A stretch of 8,495 nucleotides of DNA from JBGTKH01 sp041744735 (GTDB lineage: Bacteria > Planctomycetota > Planctomycetia > Pirellulales > Pirellulaceae). Within the stretch, counting starts at the first letter, position 1. Every line of letters begins with the position of its first letter. The position numbers and the translations under genes are program-made. The notes under the pieces were generated by a model. It saw only the letters and a list, made by a program, of their open reading frames with translations. It made no database searches and was not told the DNA's origin. Shown here in pieces: positions 5,775-8,495 of this stretch. The stretch is from the NCBI GenBank assembly GCA_041744735.1, contig JBGTKH010000699.1, forward strand, positions 1-8,495, written 5' to 3'.

Positions 5775-8495
5775 TTACGGCGTGTGCACTTCATCGCCGG
5801 AGCCCCAACTCGCCTGAAATGTCTCCCAGCGGTGCTCGTAACCGCGGCTGGGATCGCTGCCATGGAAATGAACCAGCAGGCCATAGTGGCTGCTGGGCAC
5901 AAGGTCCAGCAATCGAGGCGACATGCCTGCGACGCCCTTGGGCCAGGGAGCGGATTCGTTGACTACGAGCAGCGGGCCTTTCAACGTACTTGAATGCCAC
6001 CACGCGGCGCCGATGATGTGCAATTGGCCGTCAATCATAAACGGTAGCCCAGGCGGCACCTCCGGCAGGACATTTTCGGGCTTCATCTCCGGCAACGCGG
6101 CGCGAAGAAGTTGGGACCTGTGCTGATCGACATACTCGGTCGCAAGAAGCGTGTCGTGGTGCATGGCCGTTCTTTCGTTCATCCACGGAAAAGGCTCGCG
6201 GACGATGTTCACCGACTGTGCCGGCACGTCAACCAGCAGGTAATCCGAAGTACCGCGGCCGATCAGCACCCATTGAGCGGCTTTGGCAGCGGTGCCGGGC
6301 GGACCAGCCAGCGTGAAGATATATCGTGGGCTGAAGGCGGCCGTGAGGGACCTGGCCTGAATCGATTGCGACTGCGTGAAGTGCAAATCGCGAGCTTCAT
6401 AGATCACTTTGACAGTAACCTCGAAAGATTGATCACACTCCACGGTGCCCAGCCACGTGCGGCCGAACCAGCCGCACGCAAACACTTTCCCAGGCGCGAG
6501 CGGCGTGACCAGCAGATTGTCGGGAATCGACGGCAGCGGCCGCTCGCCTAGCGCGGTCGGCAGACCATCATCGGCGGAGATGAACCGCGTTTGTTGGCTG
6601 ATCGGGTCGAGCACCAGCAGCCGCGACGACGTGTCTTGGCGCACCGCCGTGTCCTGGCGCCCCAGCAGCGCCGCCCACACGTAGCGGCCGTCGTAACAGA
6701 CGGACTGGAGATTCTCGTTGCGGGCGCTGGCCGTCCAAACCGGTATCAAGCGCCCCGTTTGTTTCATCAGATACAGACCCTGCTGCTCCCAGAAAACGTC
6801 GATGCCATCGCCAGCGGGAATGGAGCCTTCGAGTCGCCATGGAGTCTCCGGCAAATCGACGTCTCGGCCCACCTGGAATTCGAGTCGCGTGATTTCGATT
6901 TGGCGCGGGCTCTTCTCCCAAACTGGTGTTGGCTTTGGCGGCGGTCTCGGCGGCAGCCAACCTCGCGGCTCGGCCCGCGCTGCTGAATGAATGTTTGACA
7001 CCGCGGTGCGATCACCGCGCGTGGATTGCCGCATGGCTTCGGCGGCACGTTGAATGTCCTCGTTGGGAAGCGCGGCGAGCTTTTCGAGATATTGGGCGCC
7101 GGCGGGGCTGTCCAAACCGGGGAAGTCGACGCCATTGTCCGAGTTCAGACCTCGACTTGTGTACCGCAGCACTTGCGCCGATAAGTTGGGAGCGTCCGAC
7201 AAGCCGGCAAAAACTTCGTACAACTCGGCAAATCGCTCGGCGGGCGATTTACCGCTTAACAAATATGACAGCACCAAACGTGACTCACGACCGGCGCGAA
7301 TCTCGTGCCGGACAATGCGCCGCATGGCTTCTGTTTCCGTTTGCTTGGCATCGCGAATCAAGGCCACAACCTCCTCGGGCATCCCCGGGCGAATTGCCAA
7401 GTAATCGCGAAACAGCGGAGTCGGTTGACTGGTCACCTCTTCGCCGTCACGTGCCAGAGCTTCCATGTGCTCCAAGGCCCGCAAGTAACGCTGAATCGCG
7501 AGGCGTCGGTCTTCGGGTGTGGCCTGGTAAGGCGGTGTGGTGGGTCGCGGCATGTAGCGGAGCAGGTCGAGCCATTGTCGGCGCTGGTCCCGGGCCTCCG
7601 GGGCAATCAATAGCGCGGCCTCGAGCAAATCCATGGCGCCTTGCCAATTGCCGGCCCGTTGCAGCGCCGCGGCCCGGCGGGTCAAGCGGTGCACCTCGTC
7701 GTACTTCTCGAATCGTCCGGTCGGAGCGGGAGAAGCCGGGTTCAGTTTCGCAATCACGTCGCGGGTCGTCTGCTGAAGGAATTCTGGAACTTGCTGTGGT
7801 GGCAACTCTGTCGCGTGCTCCGCGACGACCTCGTCGCGACGTTGAAACGTCAGACGGACCGCAACGCGGCGATCGAGGTCCGCTCCTGTATTGCGGTATT
7901 CGCCTAAGATGAACAGCGGAATGCTGCGTTGGATTTGGGCTGTTGGGTCGGTTAGCGAAATCTCATTGGCGATCGCCTGAGCTTCCTCCAATTCCACCAC
8001 CACGATGCCGTCGTGCGCGAAAAGTTGTTGCTCGATCAGCTTTGCATATGCGGATCGCAGGTGCTCGTGCTGAAACGTCAGATCGTTGCAGATGAATTGC
8101 GGAATCACGCACACTTGGCGAACTTCGTTGTGGTATCGCTCCAGTGCTTGACTGACGAACTGTTGGAGCGTCGTCGCATCGTCGTCTGGGTTTCCCGATT
8201 CGTGCAGCGTCTGCACGCTGAGCCTCAAGCCTTGCGTGGTTTCGCAAACGACAAGCTGCGCGTGTTTCTCCGGTTGCTGGACGTGGCGCAGCAGGACCAG
8301 CACATCTGCCTTGAGCAAGCGGCCGACGTCGGTGCGTCCGCTGCCCGCTTCCGGACCGAACAGCGCTTGCAACTCTTGCTCATGCAAAACGCGATCGATC
8401 TGATTGCGTTCCAGCCACTGCGCACCGTCGCTGGTAATCAGTTTTGCCTCGAGCAGCGCCCCAAGAGCTGAACGGTCGAGATCCAGAAACGCGCA
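5775..8495 (-). CDS. Large exported CsgG-like / TPR-like / beta-propeller protein, paralog 1 (5' end outside window)
   Basis: The frame is open from the right edge to a TAA at 5775, giving 907 visible codons with the true start outside the window. A TTG at 8387 is not the start: in-frame coding continues upstream and includes the diagnostic motif WLERNQIDRVLHEQEL (visible residues 27-42), typical of CsgG-family domains. Residues about 1-120 form CsgG-like unit 1. Residues about 127-252 form unit 2, where the LER motif is replaced by 'VELEEAQAIANE', followed by 'PLFILGE'. Residues about 267-316 are TPR-like (alternating Ala/Leu helices ending 'LLIAP'). A helical stretch follows, and from about 531 to the end the sequence is beta-rich and propeller-like, with a 'DDGLP' turn near 644. 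It is the first gene of the visible run, with 45 bases to the next. The molecular role is unknown. The shared architecture with the next gene makes the family call firm, but any function would be inference. Confidence 0.85.
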   Translation of the reverse strand, partial: CAFLDLDRSALGALLEAKLITSDGAQWLERNQIDRVLHEQELQALFGPEAGSGRTDVGRLLKADVLVLLRHVQQPEKHAQLVVCETTQGLRLSVQTLHESGNPDDDATTLQQFVSQALERYHNEVRQVCVIPQFICNDLTFQHEHLRSAYAKLIEQQLFAHDGIVVVELEEAQAIANEISLTDPTAQIQRSIPLFILGEYRNTGADLDRRVAVRLTFQRRDEVVAEHATELPPQQVPEFLQQTTRDVIAKLNPASPAPTGRFEKYDEVHRLTRRAAALQRAGNWQGAMDLLEAALLIAPEARDQRRQWLDLLRYMPRPTTPPYQATPEDRRLAIQRYLRALEHMEALARDGEEVTSQPTPLFRDYLAIRPGMPEEVVALIRDAKQTETEAMRRIVRHEIRAGRESRLVLSYLLSGKSPAERFAELYEVFAGLSDAPNLSAQVLRYTSRGLNSDNGVDFPGLDSPAGAQYLEKLAALPNEDIQRAAEAMRQSTRGDRTAVSNIHSAARAEPRGWLPPRPPPKPTPVWEKSPRQIEITRLEFQVGRDVDLPETPWRLEGSIPAGDGIDVFWEQQGLYLMKQTGRLIPVWTASARNENLQSVCYDGRYVWAALLGRQDTAVRQDTSSRLLVLDPISQQTRFISADDGLPTALGERPLPSIPDNLLVTPLAPGKVFACGWFGRTWLGTVECDQSFEVTVKVIYEARDLHFTQSQSIQARSLTAAFSPRYIFTLAGPPGTAAKAAQWVLIGRGTSDYLLVDVPAQSVNIVREPFPWMNERTAMHHDTLLATEYVDQHRSQLLRAALPEMKPENVLPEVPPGLPFMIDGQLHIIGAAWWHSSTLKGPLLVVNESAPWPKGVAGMSPRLLDLVPSSHYGLLVHFHGSDPSRGYEHRWETFQASWGSGDEVHTP

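Noticed and set aside
5107..5817. Plus-strand open frame (236 codons) opposite the start of paralog 2
   Set aside because: Its composition is Ser/Arg-rich and low in complexity, as expected for the reverse of GC-rich codons, and it is antisense to the signal peptide and CsgG-like units of paralog 2.
6926..7912. Long plus-strand open frame (328 codons) opposite paralog 1
   Set aside because: It is Arg/Pro/Ala/Ser-rich with no recognisable domain and lies wholly antisense to well-supported coding sequence with clear paralogs. High GC makes such antisense frames common.
1..8495. CRISPR array, tRNA/rRNA, insertion sequence, toxin-antitoxin or phage-defence genes
   Set aside because: No regular spaced repeats, no terminal inverted repeats with a transposase, no cloverleaf sequence and no nuclease, helicase or toxin motifs were seen. 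The array consists of envelope-type proteins only.

Overview
The window is almost wall-to-wall coding and everything real lies on the minus strand. It holds a head-to-tail run of four related genes, transcribed right to left, that continues past both window ends. All four encode large exported proteins built on one plan: an N-terminal export signal (visible in three), one or two CsgG/TolB-N-like alpha/beta units recognised by an 'LERxxIDRVLxE' type motif, a helical TPR-like middle, and a C-terminal beta-propeller. No RNA gene, mobile element, CRISPR array or clear terminator was seen. No gene-free stretch exceeds about 45 bases.

Layout in transcription order. Gene 1 (8495 to 5775) is cut by the right edge and shows 907 codons. 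Gene 2 (5729 to 2634) is the only complete, intact copy, with 1031 codons. Gene 3 (2625 to 737) is a shortened copy. It has lost roughly 400 codons of the CsgG-like and TPR-like middle, and it is split into two reading frames by a one-base frame change near 2014-2020. Gene 4 (732 to 1) starts 4 bases after gene 3 ends, is open through the left edge (244 codons visible), and begins with a signal peptide and a CsgG-like unit. Spacings are 45, 8 and 4 bases, so the run looks like one transcription unit that grew by tandem duplication.

Organism. GC is high (around 60% by eye), the genes encode large secreted paralogs of lineage-specific type, and ribosome binding sites are weak or irregular at some starts. 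This suggests a Planctomycetota member (Pirellulales-like) or a relative in the PVC group. It is an inference from style; no marker gene is present.

How the genes may work together. CsgG-like and TolB-N-like domains are envelope modules, and TolB itself joins such a domain to a beta-propeller in the periplasm. The four proteins may form a set of periplasmic or outer-membrane-associated scaffolds or sensors. The propellers carry blades resembling the repeats of two-component-regulator sensor propellers, but no kinase or regulator lies in the window. The function is unknown.
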